A DNA stretch of 64,000 nucleotides, from positions 277,001 through 341,000 of the forward strand of contig WPIO01000121.1 in NCBI GenBank assembly GCA_009760855.2, given 5' to 3'. The stretch's first letter is position 1; every line of letters starts with the position of its first letter. Origin of the DNA: Cristatella mucedo. Its lineage: Eukaryota > Bryozoa > Phylactolaemata > Cristatellidae. The notes beneath the pieces are model-generated. The model was given only the letters and a program-made list of their open reading frames with translations, was not told the origin of the DNA and made no database searches. Of this stretch, positions 14,801 to 24,620 are shown piece by piece. The position numbers were made by a program, and so were the translations under genes.

Positions 14801-15420
14801 TGCATGCAACTTGACATTGACACGACACTTTACAAAACGGTACGTGCAAATTGCAAAATTGGTTGGATTGCAAAAATTGCAAAATTGCAAAAAATAATGC
14901 ATGCGTCGGATTGTCAATTGATCGGTAAACCATCTATATAATCATCTGGTAAATCTAATAAACATCTGGTAAACCTATCCTATCTGACAACGTGTGCGCC
15001 GTCATTAAGCCACCATTCAGAGATTTCTGAGAGGCAGCAGCTCGTCTCGGCGAGCTTCGGCTGCTGGGCTGGCAGCAGCGCCCATGACCCAGCGTCATGC
15101 GCACCGGAAGCTTGATTGGCTGCAGCGAGACGCCCGAACCAGAGCGTACCGTAACTCAGCTGGATCGCCGCCGTTTCCGTATAGCTTACCAGGCTCACGA
15201 CTACGAGTTGCGCATCGGCTCTCGCCTGACTCCCGTTTCTGGTTTCTTCGATGGATCGCTGTGTGCTCATTTTACCGGACAGATGAACAATTGTCAGCAA
15301 GTAAACTTTACGTGCCCAGCGTCAACGGTTGGGAGATACGTGAGCTTGCAGATCATGGTCACAGCGTGGGACAATACTTTGAGCTTGGCCGAGATTACCG
15401 TCTATGGTGTTCCGCTGTAG
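8717..15420 (+). CDS. gene B: secreted PAN-mucin-F-type lectin-like protein
   Basis: Predicted six-exon gene: 8717-8828, 12304-12552, 13123-13347, 13759-13788, 14026-14229 and 15185-15420. Spliced length is 1,056 nt, or 351 aa. All introns are phase 1 and the frame is open throughout. Residues 1 to about 35 form a signal peptide, followed by one PAN/apple-like domain (type B), a short Thr-rich linker of about 75 aa and an F-type lectin-like domain (about 200-350) ending at the stop. The H and R-x-D-x4-R ligand positions are replaced (Ser; Gln, Asn, Gln) and the vicinal Cys pair is absent, so canonical fucose binding looks lost. A polyadenylation signal lies at 15718. No PAN-A exon was found in the 3.5-kb first intron. 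The assignment of exon 1 to this gene is inference from order and phase. The product is presumably extracellular. Confidence 0.65.
8829..9490. other. gene B intron 1, proximal part
   Basis: No exon or repeat family is recognised. A weak pyrimidine-rich CTCT stretch lies near 9020-9065, and an AT-rich segment near 9420-9480. Confidence 0.35.
9497..9960 (-). pseudogene. tyrosine-kinase-like relic
   Basis: Read on the minus strand, 9745-9550 gives a frame with a decayed catalytic loop (TDLNVGNILV in place of HRDLxxxNxLV) and a KFGLGEQL stretch where DFGL would be. After a frame break it gives MPPC where MPPE would be, and KFSEL before a GTAATG donor-like site. A pyrimidine tract ending CCCTTAG precedes the frame. 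Around 9960-9870 a different frame reads ADGDLCSY, like the GDL region of the hinge. Several catalytic residues are lost, so this is a relic at best. It is antisense inside gene B intron 1. Confidence 0.4.
10240..10670 (-). mobile_element. LTR-retrotransposon protease fragment
   Basis: The minus-strand frame 10659-10426 contains ALLDTG, the active-site pattern of retropepsins in Gypsy-type polyproteins. Downstream, after a small break, comes ILGIDIIKALG, which fits the later conserved ILG motif of the same family. The frame then degrades. This is a piece of a pol gene lying antisense in gene B intron 1. Confidence 0.55.
10970..11280 (-). mobile_element. possible LTR-retrotransposon integrase C-terminal fragment
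   Basis: The minus-strand frame 11275-11060 contains LADRVQLR, GETFKLHCG and a later GVKRQLKPVRL. This fits loosely the basic beta-barrel end of Gypsy-type integrases. It lies upstream of the protease fragment on the same strand, opposite to normal pol order, so two elements or a rearrangement would be needed. Identification is weak. Confidence 0.3.
11906..12012. repeat. (GA)n microsatellite, interrupted
   Basis: A purine-only run of GAGAGA with a few GGGA and GATGGA interruptions, on the plus strand. Confidence 0.95.
12068..12178. repeat. degenerate TATAGTC-type tandem repeat
   Basis: About 110 bp are built from variants of TATAGTCTA and its reverse complement TAGACTATA, so the stretch can also fold on itself. 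Confidence 0.75.
12304..12552 (+). CDS. gene B exon 2, PAN/apple-like domain (type B)
   Basis: An 83-residue symmetric phase 1-1 exon, from a pyrimidine tract plus TTTGCAG to a GCAG|GTTCGT donor. The cysteine and hydrophobic pattern (SLIRCSLDC, SDCVGFYF, GACRLL) is that of PAN/apple domains, which bind proteins or sugars in secreted proteins. A second possible acceptor at 12351 is also in phase but would trim 16 residues. The relic at 61.2 kb is the only other type-B exon here. Confidence 0.7.
12572..12699. repeat. 15-bp tandem array with eight CACGTG boxes
   Basis: Eight palindromic CACGTG hexamers start at 12575, 12590, 12605, 12620, 12636, 12651, 12666 and 12681. The period is 15 bp with one 16-bp step. 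The unit is close to TGCGTCACGTGTCCA. It starts 20 bp after the PAN-B donor of gene B. CACGTG is the classical E-box for bHLH factors; whether it acts here is unknown. Confidence 0.9.
13123..13347 (+). CDS. gene B exon 3, short Thr-rich mucin-like linker
   Basis: A 75-residue phase 1-1 exon between TTATTTTCAG and CAAG|GTTAAT. The end SGSNQG aligns with SSFNRG and SSFTKG at the ends of the mucin exons of D and E. It is largely Thr with repeated LTTTPLT-like units, which are expected O-glycosylation sites. At 75 residues it is much shorter than the 347 and 390 residues in D and E, and it lacks their Ala/Ser-rich first part. Confidence 0.65.
13759..13788 (+). CDS. gene B exon 4, 30-nt microexon
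   Basis: A phase 1-1 microexon flanked by TTGCAG and GTGAGT. It encodes GFKAPEIVSL. Equivalent 30-nt microexons with the same flanks occur at 35535, 49598 and 61901. It supplies the first strand of the lectin domain (IVSLNKPAS after splicing). Confidence 0.75.
   Translation, partial: ALRHQKSYH
14026..14229 (+). CDS. gene B exon 5, F-type lectin domain, N-terminal half
   Basis: A 68-residue phase 1-1 exon that starts after CTCCATTCAG and ends TTCG|GTCAGT. It has the family's KPAS start, a CC pair, the AVDG turn and the YQWIAIDLGGQ core strand. The His expected 26 residues before the ligand Arg is Ser, and the R-x-D-C-C segment reads QCNIF, so the sugar site is degenerate. Confidence 0.72.
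15185..15420 (+). CDS. gene B exon 6, F-type lectin domain, C-terminal half and stop
   Basis: The exon starts after CCGTATAG and is 236 nt long with a terminal TAG, the same length as in gene D. It contains HDYELRIGS, GSLCAHF, NFTCP, GRYVSLQ and LAEITVYGVPL, the closing strands of the F-type/F5-8C fold. The acceptor was chosen to keep phase 1 and alignment with D and E. Confidence 0.75.
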
Positions 15421-15717
15421 CCAGTGTGACCGTCCTCCTGGAAAACGTGCGAGACGGCAAGGACGCTGTCTAAACAATCCTGCTGAACTTTGAAATGTCA
15501 CTTAACGAGCTCTTTAGCTTAGAGGTGCCTCGCGAGGCGCCACCGACTGTCAAGACGCAACTTTACACACGAATCGCCACTGCTGAGCTGTCAAAGTGAG
15601 CGCGACGCTCGCGACGACGGCAGGCGTTAGCGAGAGTTCATGAATATGAAAACGATATGCTAATGTGTAGCCTGCATTCATCTAACCCTTCGGGCATCAA
15701 CTGTAGCATTGCTGCTC

Positions 15718-15723
15718 AATAAA
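15718..15723 (+). terminator. AATAAA polyadenylation signal of gene B
   Basis: A canonical hexamer 298 nt after the stop codon. The homologous places in relic C and gene E read differently (CTAATCTAG; CCTAGCGAG). Confidence 0.6.
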
Positions 15724-15739
15724 GAGGACGCCAAAGTGC

Positions 15740-18140
15740 ATATTCTATAAAGCGGCAATCATAAGCAATGCTGCTGCTTGTGTACCTACGTCAGTAATCA
15801 ATGTCAGTAATCAATCACTATCATCCCGTCAGCGTTTGTATAATTGCCGTCAGCGTTGTTTGAACGAGGCGCACAAAACCTGATTCCAAAAGCTGCAGCA
15901 GTCATTGATGCTATGTGTTGTTTGACTTGAGGTTAAAGCTCTGTCGATGTTTGCCTTTCAAGAAATTAGGAAATGCTTAAAAGCGTTTAATATGGCTGAA
16001 CACCAAATGTGAGAGAACTTGGAAAAGAGCCTCTAAAGTTGAACTTGCGCTTCTGCACTTACGCCGTAGCTGGAGTGGCGGGAGCGCATGCATTTTTTTA
16101 CGCAACCAGGTTGAAATAACGTCTACTTAGGCTCGTCAGGTGAAGCTCGATTTTTATGAGGTGTTCAGTTTCCAAGGAAACCGTTTCTAATAAAAAGGCA
16201 CGCCTTTTTTTCTCCCCGTCAGGAAACGCTACGGAGCGACTACTTAGACCAAAGTGAAGGTTTCGCCGGTGCAAAACTGAGTACAAAAATGAGACTATAA
16301 GAAGCAAGAATCACATCGCACCGAACTTGCATCTTTTGCAAAAGCTGTGGAAAGAAACTAGCTTTGCTCCAGTAATTAGACCCACAATGCTGCTGAACCA
16401 CTGGAGTGAATGGGCGTGAAAGATCTTGGTTCACCCGACGTCAAATTTTAACTCGGCCTGACGAAGTAGCGCTGAAGTTTCCAGCAGATCCTAGGCTGTG
16501 GAGCTCGGTTCCACAATTATTAGGCAACTACAACTACTCTCCTGCTGTTGACTGTGGCTCATCATTTTAAGCGGTCCTGAGCTGCTACTTTTATGCTACT
16601 CACTACCTTAACTGCTCTCCTGACTCTGCTATGCTTCCCACTATTTATATTATACTATGTTGCATACTATATTTGTTGCGTGAGACGAAGTCTGTTGGCT
16701 ACCGAATGCGTACCGAAAACCGCTTAGGCTGTGAGTCCGCTATACAAAACTCTCCTGCGTTACACCCACATAATCATTCTGACTTTGTGGATTTACAGAC
16801 GGAGTTACGTTACGTTGCTCGCACGCTCAATGTGGCAGGAGTTCGTAATGTAGTATTAGTTGCAAGATTTCATATGTGGATATAAAAATGTATCGAGTGA
16901 AGACATAAAGGGACGACGGCACAGGGCACTTTGGCTCAAGTCATTGCCGGTAGTAGAGGCTCGCTTGTAAAGAGGGGAAACCGGAGGTACATTTAAACGC
17001 TAATAATCAAAGGCCGAATAAAATCATACATCACTGCAACGTCGGCTCGTCAAGCTGCCTATGGAAAGCAGATTGCCACCGAGCACTTGACAGCCATTAA
17101 CATGAGTCTGCTAATTGGTTGTTCGCGAGCGTGCAGTTACCGCTCGATTCGCTCCTCAATCAGGGACTGTCGTCTCGTCTTTCCATTGGCTCGGCCGAGC
17201 TCTTATGCCAGCTGTGTCCCGCATGCTGAACGGCGCTCGCCGCCACGCCCGCACTTTGTCTGCAGGAGAGATAGTGGGTCGCGCAGAAGCGCTCGTGACC
17301 AAAGTCGCACTACTCGCAACTACAAAACTCGCACCTCCGGTGTCCATCCGACGCCAGCGAGGCCGACGCGATTCCGTCATCGACATCGTTTCCCAGCCGC
17401 ACACACGCACGCATTCTCTTAAGAGAATAAGCCCCCTACGTCTATCTTTACTTTACCTGCAGTTTGCCTCTGCCATCAGGCATCAAAAGCAACGCGCAAA
17501 CGGGCTCGCCTCAACGATGCTACATTCGCTGTTAGACTGCGAGCAACCGAAAGATGGCACTCCAAGTCTTTTCGCCCGCCCGGCCGTGCCGACTCTCCCT
17601 AACCACTCAGCTGAGTGCACTTCTGATGCCGCGCCGTTCTGGTGCGGTTTTGTGCTCACGCGGTCGATTTTTTATTCGCTCTACCTGAGTTTGCCGCTGC
17701 TTCCGCTTTATCGAGGACGTCTAACACGTGTCGACTGGCGATTGCCGCAGACGGGAAAGGCCAGCGAGCGGCTCGTAGACGTGGAAGCGATGCAATTTCC
17801 GCCTCTGCTTGCCGATATTGCGTATCTATCGGCGGTCATTTCAATGTGTTGGTGATCAGATGTGTGCTTCAAATGCAGAAGGCCGCCGCATGCCGAGCGG
17901 CCTGCGCCTGAGCAGTCAATTTGGCTACCCGCGAATATTGAAAGGAGATTGAACGAAGATACAGCGAATCATGCCAGCAAAAGTGGAGAGTTGGTGACGG
18001 TGCATGGATGGGCTAGTAACCTCGCCGCGATCGACGCTTCGTGGCGTCGCTATGTGCGGCCCGACAACGCTCGCGCGCTGAATTGACTTGACGGCGTTCT
18101 AACATAATTAACCCTGACGTGGATCTCAATTATGCCAGTA
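15740..18140. other. intergenic sequence between gene B and relic C
   Basis: It contains one LINE family B fragment (16478-16880). Long open frames near 17087-17911 show no paralogue or domain support. No promoter with the family's TATA-exon 1 layout is visible. Confidence 0.35.
16478..16880 (+). mobile_element. LINE family B, 3' fragment
   Basis: Matches, in opposite orientation, the copies at 19592-19960 and 31782-32290. It holds the stretches GGTCCTGAGCTGCTACTTTT and GCGTGAGACGAA followed by TGTTGGCTACCGAATGCGTA. The coding end of the family is visible in the 32.2-kb copy. Only the end of the element remains here. Confidence 0.55.
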
Positions 18141-18990
18141 ATGGAGAACATCGTGTAACGAAAGAATTTATACAAGAGATTTTTATTATAAACGAGATAT
18201 TGAAGAAATCATTTCAAAGTTACAACTAACTGTCCGATTTATTATTTATTAAATTTAACTACCTTCTTGCAATCCTAATTGAAACTCTAAATACGTGCAT
18301 TTTCACACTCACACGACACTCGACGTGCAAATCGCTAGGGTTTTGTGAGCGCCTGATGGCCAATCGTTCGGCGTCACTCATCACGCCTGAAAGATACAGC
18401 CACCATTCGGAGATTTCTGAAAAGCAGAAGCATGTCGCGGCGAGCCATTTGCCGCTACAGGCAGCAGTGCCCACGACCCGAGCAACAAGCGCCCCGGAAG
18501 CGTGAGTGGCGGCAGCAGGACGCCGGAACCGGCGTGCACCGCACCCTCACTGGATCGCCGCCGTTTCCGTTTAGGTTCCCAGACGCGCAACTACGATTTG
18601 CGAGTCGGCTCGAGCCTGACTCCCGTTTTAAATTTCTTCAACTGATCGAAGAGCGCCCAATTCAAAGGAAAGATGCAGGATTGTCAGAGCGTCACCTTTG
18701 CATGCCCAACGTCTATGGTTGTACGGCCTTGCAAGTCTCGACAACATCAGTTAACGAGCTGCATATAAGATCGCAGAACTGCCCCTGTATTTTGAAAAAT
18801 TGCGTGCCAAGTCTCTTCAATGCAGACGTGCCTAGTAAGGCTTCTTCGATCGCCAAGACGCAGCTTCGGCGATAAGCAAGCGAAACACCATTACGTCACC
18901 GGCTTTCATCCAACCCATCGTGCAACAATCGTAGCAGTGCTGCTAATCTAGAAGATGTCATTTGTGTAGTTAAAGAAGCTGCAATCATAA
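18140..18990 (+). pseudogene. relic C: partial duplicate of the end of gene B
   Basis: From 18160 the sequence tracks gene B intron 5 (from about 14670), including GACGAGATATTGAAGAA-like and ACACGACACT stretches. It continues through the last lectin exon (18575 to about 18750) into the 3' flank. The exon has a usable TTAG acceptor, but an in-frame TGA at 18643-18645 follows LNFFN and later parts are frameshifted. No 5' exons are present, so this is a 3' partial duplicate. Confidence 0.65.
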
Positions 18991-19591
18991 ACGACAGCGA
19001 TGCTCTTTTAAAAATGTCAGCACTATCAAAAGTCCCTATCATGGAGTGCATATTGTATTGTATTTGCCGTCAGTTTAACTAGAATAACGCGAAATAGCGT
19101 TACTCCGGCTGCAGCAGCTTTCGCTGCCATCCTAGGCGTTTGAGACTAGCCCTAAGCTTTTTCTCACACTATCCTTCAAATGAATCAGCATATCCATTAA
19201 ACTAACTCTGACTAAACATCCACGGTGATATAATTTCCAGAAAATCTCGTAAAGATTAATTCCCAACCCGAAATTTCGCCGGAGCTCGACTGCGTGGAAC
19301 CTGAATGCCCAGCCCCGAAGATGGCGTCCGTTAGGCCTTTGTGCAGTCCGGTTCGCATTTGTTGTAATTTGGCTTACTTTGATGCACGCCCTTGGTTTTT
19401 TCATTTCAGGACAATTCAACCGTATGAGCACTTTAATAAACTGATGGTAAAATGGCCATTAATTTTGGTGCCGGTGTCAACGAATCGCTCTTGATCTTGT
19501 TCGATTGTCTAAGGTAGGTTGTTCCGATCGACTGACTCTTCCAGCGTGCTGTACGTGCAAGCTATGGCGTCCTACGAAAACATCTCCATTA

Positions 19592-19960
19592 TAGTGTAAT
19601 TTAATGTACCTCCGTCTGTAAATCCACAAAGCCATGACAATTATTTGGGTTTTACGCAGGAGAGATTTGTATCAAGCACCTAAAGCCTGAGCGACATTCG
19701 GTACACCTTTGGTAGCTGACGTCATCTCACGCAATAAAGAGGATGTGAGAACTAGTATTGCTGAGTCAGGAGTGCAGCTGGGCTATTATAAGTTAAGTGA
19801 CAGCTCAGGACCGCTAGTAAGGATGTGAAAACGTTAGCAGCAGCAAAGCAGTTGTCCTTGAAAAAAGGATTGCGGAATAAGTGAGTTCCGCAGTCTAGGA
19901 CATTCAGAGCAGCGATCTTCGCTGCGACAGCTTGGCTTCAGACAATCGCAGTCGTCCCGG
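19592..19960 (-). mobile_element. LINE family B, 3' fragment
   Basis: Same family and orientation as the 31.8-kb copy, with shared stretches such as TCCGTCTG, CACAAAGCCAT and AGCTCAGGACCGCT. On the minus strand it is the retrotransposon's tail after the RT region. Confidence 0.55.
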
Positions 19961-21076
19961 CCGTCGACTCGTTATTGTTAACCAGTCTCGCATGTCACGT
20001 GCGCACGTCTTAGCTACCAATCACCGTGACTCGGGTGCGAATCGCTAGTCGTGAACCCAAAGCCGAACGGAAGAGCGCCGCGGTAGCGTGTGATTACCGA
20101 GCGACACGGCGAGCGATCGGCGGGCGGCGGCGGTGAACGCGCTCAGTCGCTCGCGGTAACCTGCAACGCCGCGATCGCAGCTCAGAAATCGGCTGCCGTT
20201 GGGCTGCTTGCTACCGCTTTCCGTCCGCTACCCTTACGTTATTGGCCGTAGCGTCTTGACGGGCACAATGGGAATGCGGTGGTCTGGCTCCGAGCGATCG
20301 ACGATCGTTTCCCTAGCGCCTGCGGCTGTCAGATCGCGAGGTAGACCGTTGCAGAGAACGACTGCGACAGCAGTTGGTCGTCGGGCGTTTCTGGCGGCCG
20401 GTATTAACAGCCGGAGGCCGAAACCGCCGCGCGGCTGGCTAAATAATCAGTTGGCGCTTGATGGGTGACAGGCGTGAGACCTTGAAGCACAAGGTCTGGC
20501 GCTGATGCGCCACGGAAGCTATGTCACTGGGACTAAACGGCGATCTCGTAAGCTCATGCACGATGATCTCTAATTGTACCCTACTTAGCTTTCCATTAGT
20601 TAAATGCCGCCTCGTTAAAATTACTTCGTTTGGTATTTTAGATTCCACTTTTTCAAGACCAGATTCTAACTTCGCCAGCTCTTTTGAATCGACAGCCGGC
20701 ACAGAATCTGGTACCGACGACTACTCACTATCATCTCCCATTGAGGATCATCATTAAGGATCATCATATCATCTCCCATCATTAAGGATCTTGGTGAGTG
20801 CTGCAATCAATTGTATCGATAATTACTGACCTGCAACGCAAGCCAGTACGCGTACGAAAGTGGCACCTGCAAGCTGTACTGACAGAACGCGCTTGCAATA
20901 AATGAGAATTCATCAGCCAATTGTATTTGGATGAAGGTTCGTAACTAAGGACAGCAGATCTGCTGTCCTTAGTTACGATCGATCAGCATGCTTTTCTCGC
21001 ACTCAGCTCTTGGCAAGCAGTGAAGACAGAGGCGGTAGCAGCTGCATCTGTGCATCCGGGCGGCTATTGAGACACC
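19961..21076. other. unassigned sequence with a 38-bp palindrome
   Basis: No exon is recognised. The section from 20030 to 20430 is GC-rich. A perfect palindrome lies at 20940-20977. Confidence 0.35.
20940..20977. repeat. perfect 38-bp palindrome
   Basis: Each arm is 19 nt, from CGTAACTAAGG to the central AGATCT, with no loop. I see no second copy in the window. Confidence 0.9.
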
Positions 21077-21084
21077 GTGCAGGT

Positions 21085-21345
21085 GCTCGAAGCGCGACCA
21101 CGCGCTTTGACGTCCACTTTTGCGACATTACGACGATCGCCTCGACGCGACCGCAGGCCGGTGCTCAGGCGCATCTGGCGTGAAAGCTACAGAGCTGCGG
21201 CAGCCTGTGCATCGCCGCCGCTGACGCCACCGCAGGACGGCACCGCACCACCGAGAGCAACACGCCGAATGGAAACGTCATCTACGTCGTGAAGGCGGCG
21301 GCGCGTCGCTGGGGACCTACCGGACGAGCCTCTTCTCCTCAGAAA
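21085..21345 (+). pseudogene. PAN-A exon relic (unit at 21-23 kb)
   Basis: ATTACGACGATCGCCTCG, CCGCAGGCCGG and GCATCGCCGCC align with the PAN-A exons. An in-frame TGA follows the LA codons (GGCGTGA) and the SYSP-RDAC half is scrambled. The donor region reads AACTGTGAAC in place of GCGGTGAGT. Confidence 0.5.
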
Positions 21346-21639
21346 CTGTGAACGGCGCCGTCTAGCGGGCCGCCGACTCTATGGGCACGGAGGCCATACG
21401 CTGGCGCTCGAGCGGCAGCCTGTCAGTGAACCAACCACCACTCCTCGCTGTCTCGCTCTCCCTCGCTCTCTCTGCTTACCGTCGTCGTCGCAGTTTCCAC
21501 CAACTCGGCATTGCTTGGTGACCGAATCCCAGTGACGTCTGAGCCGCCCGCCCGCCCGCGGCACTCGCATTAAGAGAGACGCGGACAGAATCGCTCGGGT
21601 CATTCCTCGCCGGAGTTCTCGTTCTGTAGCCATCCTTCA

Positions 21640-22720
21640 CTTTCCATGCCTACCCTCCAACTATTCTCTCCTAAACTTTCTCGCGCCTTGATTTTCCTAC
21701 TCCTCTTTATTTTCCTCTACCCTACAACCTGAGAGAATTAATGCAACGAATCTGAACCTCGTTCCAGGCACTTTACATATGCAGTAATCTCCTCTGATTA
21801 TCCGTGACAGTTCCCTAGCTTACCTCTACTCATCTTCAGACCCCATCCCCTAATAAGCAGTGCCTCTAAAGCAAGTTATTTTTAATTGCCTAGCATTAGC
21901 GTCACTGCAGCAGCGTCTCTAAAACCACGTGGTCACGCGCGGTCACATGTGGTGTCAAGCGTCTCTCCTAGCTCGTGTAAGCCAGTGAAACATGTCCTTT
22001 GGAAATCGACGCCCTTCGGTTTCTACGTTAGTCGGCAAAGCTGTTAAGCAAAGCGATCCGCAGCTGCGATGCATTCGCGCTTCGCTGCTCTGAAAACATA
22101 AAAACAGTTTTACCTTAGCCAAACTACTTGTGTCCCACGTTAAAAACTACCCAAATAAATTAACAATACTGGACGTCTGGTTTACCGCAGGAGTAGTAGG
22201 GCTTTTCTTTGGCAAGTGCCTGAGCTGACAATTAGACGCATAGCAATGGTGGCGGCCCACTTCCGCTGATCGGCTTCCGAATCTCTGCCTCTTCTCTTCG
22301 TCCGTTCTGGCTGAAACATTGGTGCATTGTCGGTGAACCTGCAGGTCGTTAAGAACTACCCGAGTGGCTTTCATGACTTGTATTCGCCGTCAAGTACCGT
22401 ACACTTTTCCGAATGTCAGCTCTGATGTTGAACCTTTTCGTTGTGCCTCTGAGCAAAAAACTTCCTACTCAATTGTCGATGACGCCTATGACCACTATGA
22501 CCGCAATGAGGTCACTGAAAGAATTACGTAAGGAGGTGGAGGGCTATTAAGTCATTTGAGGAAAATTGCAATGGAAATTTACCAGGAGTTTCGTTCCCTC
22601 TATCGAATTGACTCCAAGGTTCATCTCCGAAGGCAATTTCCGACCTCCCAGACACAAGTACTTTCCTCACAATCGCTCTGAGGGTGGAGCAAGTGGGTAG
22701 CCAGAATACAAGGGATCCAA
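21640..22720. other. intron-like sequence between PAN-A and mucin relics
   Basis: A pyrimidine-rich stretch at 21640-21735 resembles those after the PAN-A exons at 31.65 and 46.4 kb. The 22340-22430 part matches the shared block found upstream of mucin exons. No exon is seen. Confidence 0.4.
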
Positions 22721-23037
22721 CCGTTGTCAGTGGATTCGTTTCAGCTGTCAGCCGCATGCCGAGCGTCGTCAGTTATTCATCGGCTGCTGCAAGTTTTGAT
22801 AACTCAGGCTCTAATTTTACAAAGATTCCCTAAATCTAGAATCGGGATGTGCTTTATTCGCCATAAACTCCCTGAGCTATGGCTGCGGCACGGAGTTGGG
22901 TTCGGTCCGACTCGTCTGCCGCGTCGTCTGCCGCGTCGTTTCCTGCCACAAGCGCGAGCAGGCGGTGCCAGCGCCAGCGCGTTGAAGCGTGACGGTCACG
23001 GCACAGCAGCGGAGGCTGCGCTGCCTGCCTGCTGTTC

Positions 23038-23420
23038 ACGGGCGCTAGTACGCGGCAGTGGCCACCTTCGCCGCCGCCGCAGTCGATCGCGGCGACCGTC
23101 CCGGCCAAGCAGACGACGACGACGTCGCAGCCTCCGGCACTCCCCGCCGACTTAATGATCTCCAAATTGTGGTAGCGGACCGGACCGACTGCGGCAGCTG
23201 ACACGCTGCCACGTACGCTTGATCTCTGCCGGCGGTTCAATCGGAGATTTCGAGCGAGTCATCGACACGTGGGCAGCCAGCGACTTCTGCTGAAGCTTGG
23301 TCGGCATCAGAGAGCCCGTGGTCGTCAGCGGCGACCGGTCCATCGGAATACGTGGCTATTGATACGCTGCCGACGCCATCTGGTCATTGGAACCGTCGGC
23401 AGACGATCCTAAACGGTGAC
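23038..23420 (+). pseudogene. mucin-like exon relic (unit at 21-23 kb)
   Basis: CGCCGCCGCAGTCGATCGCG, CCAAGCAGACGACGACGACG and GACCGGACCGACTGCG align with the first third of the gene D mucin exon. The frame is broken repeatedly and the Thr-rich part is absent. Confidence 0.45.
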
Positions 23421-24154
23421 GTCAAAAGTGGAATCCGCAGAGTCCGACGAGGCGCTGCCGAAATCACTTTTGCGGCAGCGCCCAAGAGCTCTTTAAGGAC
23501 TTTGAAATAAACAACTTTGTTATTTGGTCGATTCAGATTTGATCGCACTGCGCCCATGCACGCCCTTAATCTAGGCGCACCGTTTCGAAGCAACCGGTCA
23601 TTAAATTTAGTAAATTTATTAAATTAAAAATAAACTAATGCGTTCAGCTCGTGAATTCGGCCAGCTTTCAGGTAAGGAACGTCACCGAAATCGCAACGTG
23701 GTTAGTTACAAGTACGACGGCCAAACTATTCCTTGCCATTTGCGACGTCGAGCCTTCAGATTTCTTTTGCGATTCTCTTTACTCAGGAATTCCCCTACCG
23801 CAAATTATCAACGACTGCGCTCTTGTTCGCTGCGGGCACGACTCCAAAACTCGTCCGGTCCGACAGCAAACGAAGAAGAGCTGCAAACTCGCTACCGACA
23901 GAGCTCTGCGGACCTACGTCGTGCATCGAATAAATCTAAGCATTCCGTATCCGTTTGTTATCTGGTCCCTCTACTCGCTAACGCTTCTGCCTTCTCATGC
24001 AGCCTCGCTCCTCTCAACAGTCACGTGCTCGAACATCACCCGCTCCTCTAACACTGTTCATCTCGCTGTCTATCACGAAAAATTAAAATCCTGTAAGGCT
24101 AGTCAGCAGTTTACATGTTACCACCAACTATGCAATCATGCTTTCTTTACAGGA

Positions 24155-24235
24155 AATGTAAACTCCCGTAAGAGGGATTAAGTTCTCTAATGGTGCTATG
24201 CAAATATATAATTTTTATTCTTATTATTTTTTATG
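24155..24235 (+). mobile_element. L2-like LINE family A, 3' tail (diverged)
   Basis: CAGGAAATGTAAACTC followed by the AGAGGGATTAAGTTCTCT inner hairpin and a TA-rich tail. It is more diverged than the 29.8-kb copy. Confidence 0.5.
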
Positions 24236-24549
24236 ATCGATCCCTCTGTTCACAAGTACCAAAAGTCCTCCTCTCACTTCAGCACAAAATCTAGGTGTCA
24301 TGTTCCAAAGTGAAACCAAGCAAGCCAATGACCCAGTGATTTTCTTGCAGGTCGCTGCAAAACACTTAGATGAAGATTAAATCGTCTGATGAGGGCACGA
24401 TGATGCCCATCTATTCCAAGTACGTGTATTATTATTGTACAATAACGATATAATACGATACAATATTCGCCGAGCTGGTTTCATCTAGCAGTTTAGGTGC
24501 TCGCCCCGACCAAGGTCTGACTAAGGTCGTGGGCTCGAGACCAGAGGCA

Positions 24550-24620
24550 TATGTTAAGCGCCTTAATAGAGGAGATTAAGCTCTCTTGGGGCGCTATATT
24601 AATGAATTATATATTTTATT
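24550..24620 (+). mobile_element. L2-like LINE family A, 3' tail (diverged)
   Basis: AAGCGCCTTAAT, then GGAGATTAAGCTCTCT, then GGGGCGCTATA form the outer and inner stems of the family hairpin. An AT-rich tail follows. Confidence 0.55.

Noticed and set aside
17087-17911. Overlapping ORFs of 246 and 111 aa on the plus strand
   Set aside because: No domain, no paralogue at protein level and no splice context; GC-rich DNA gives long chance frames.
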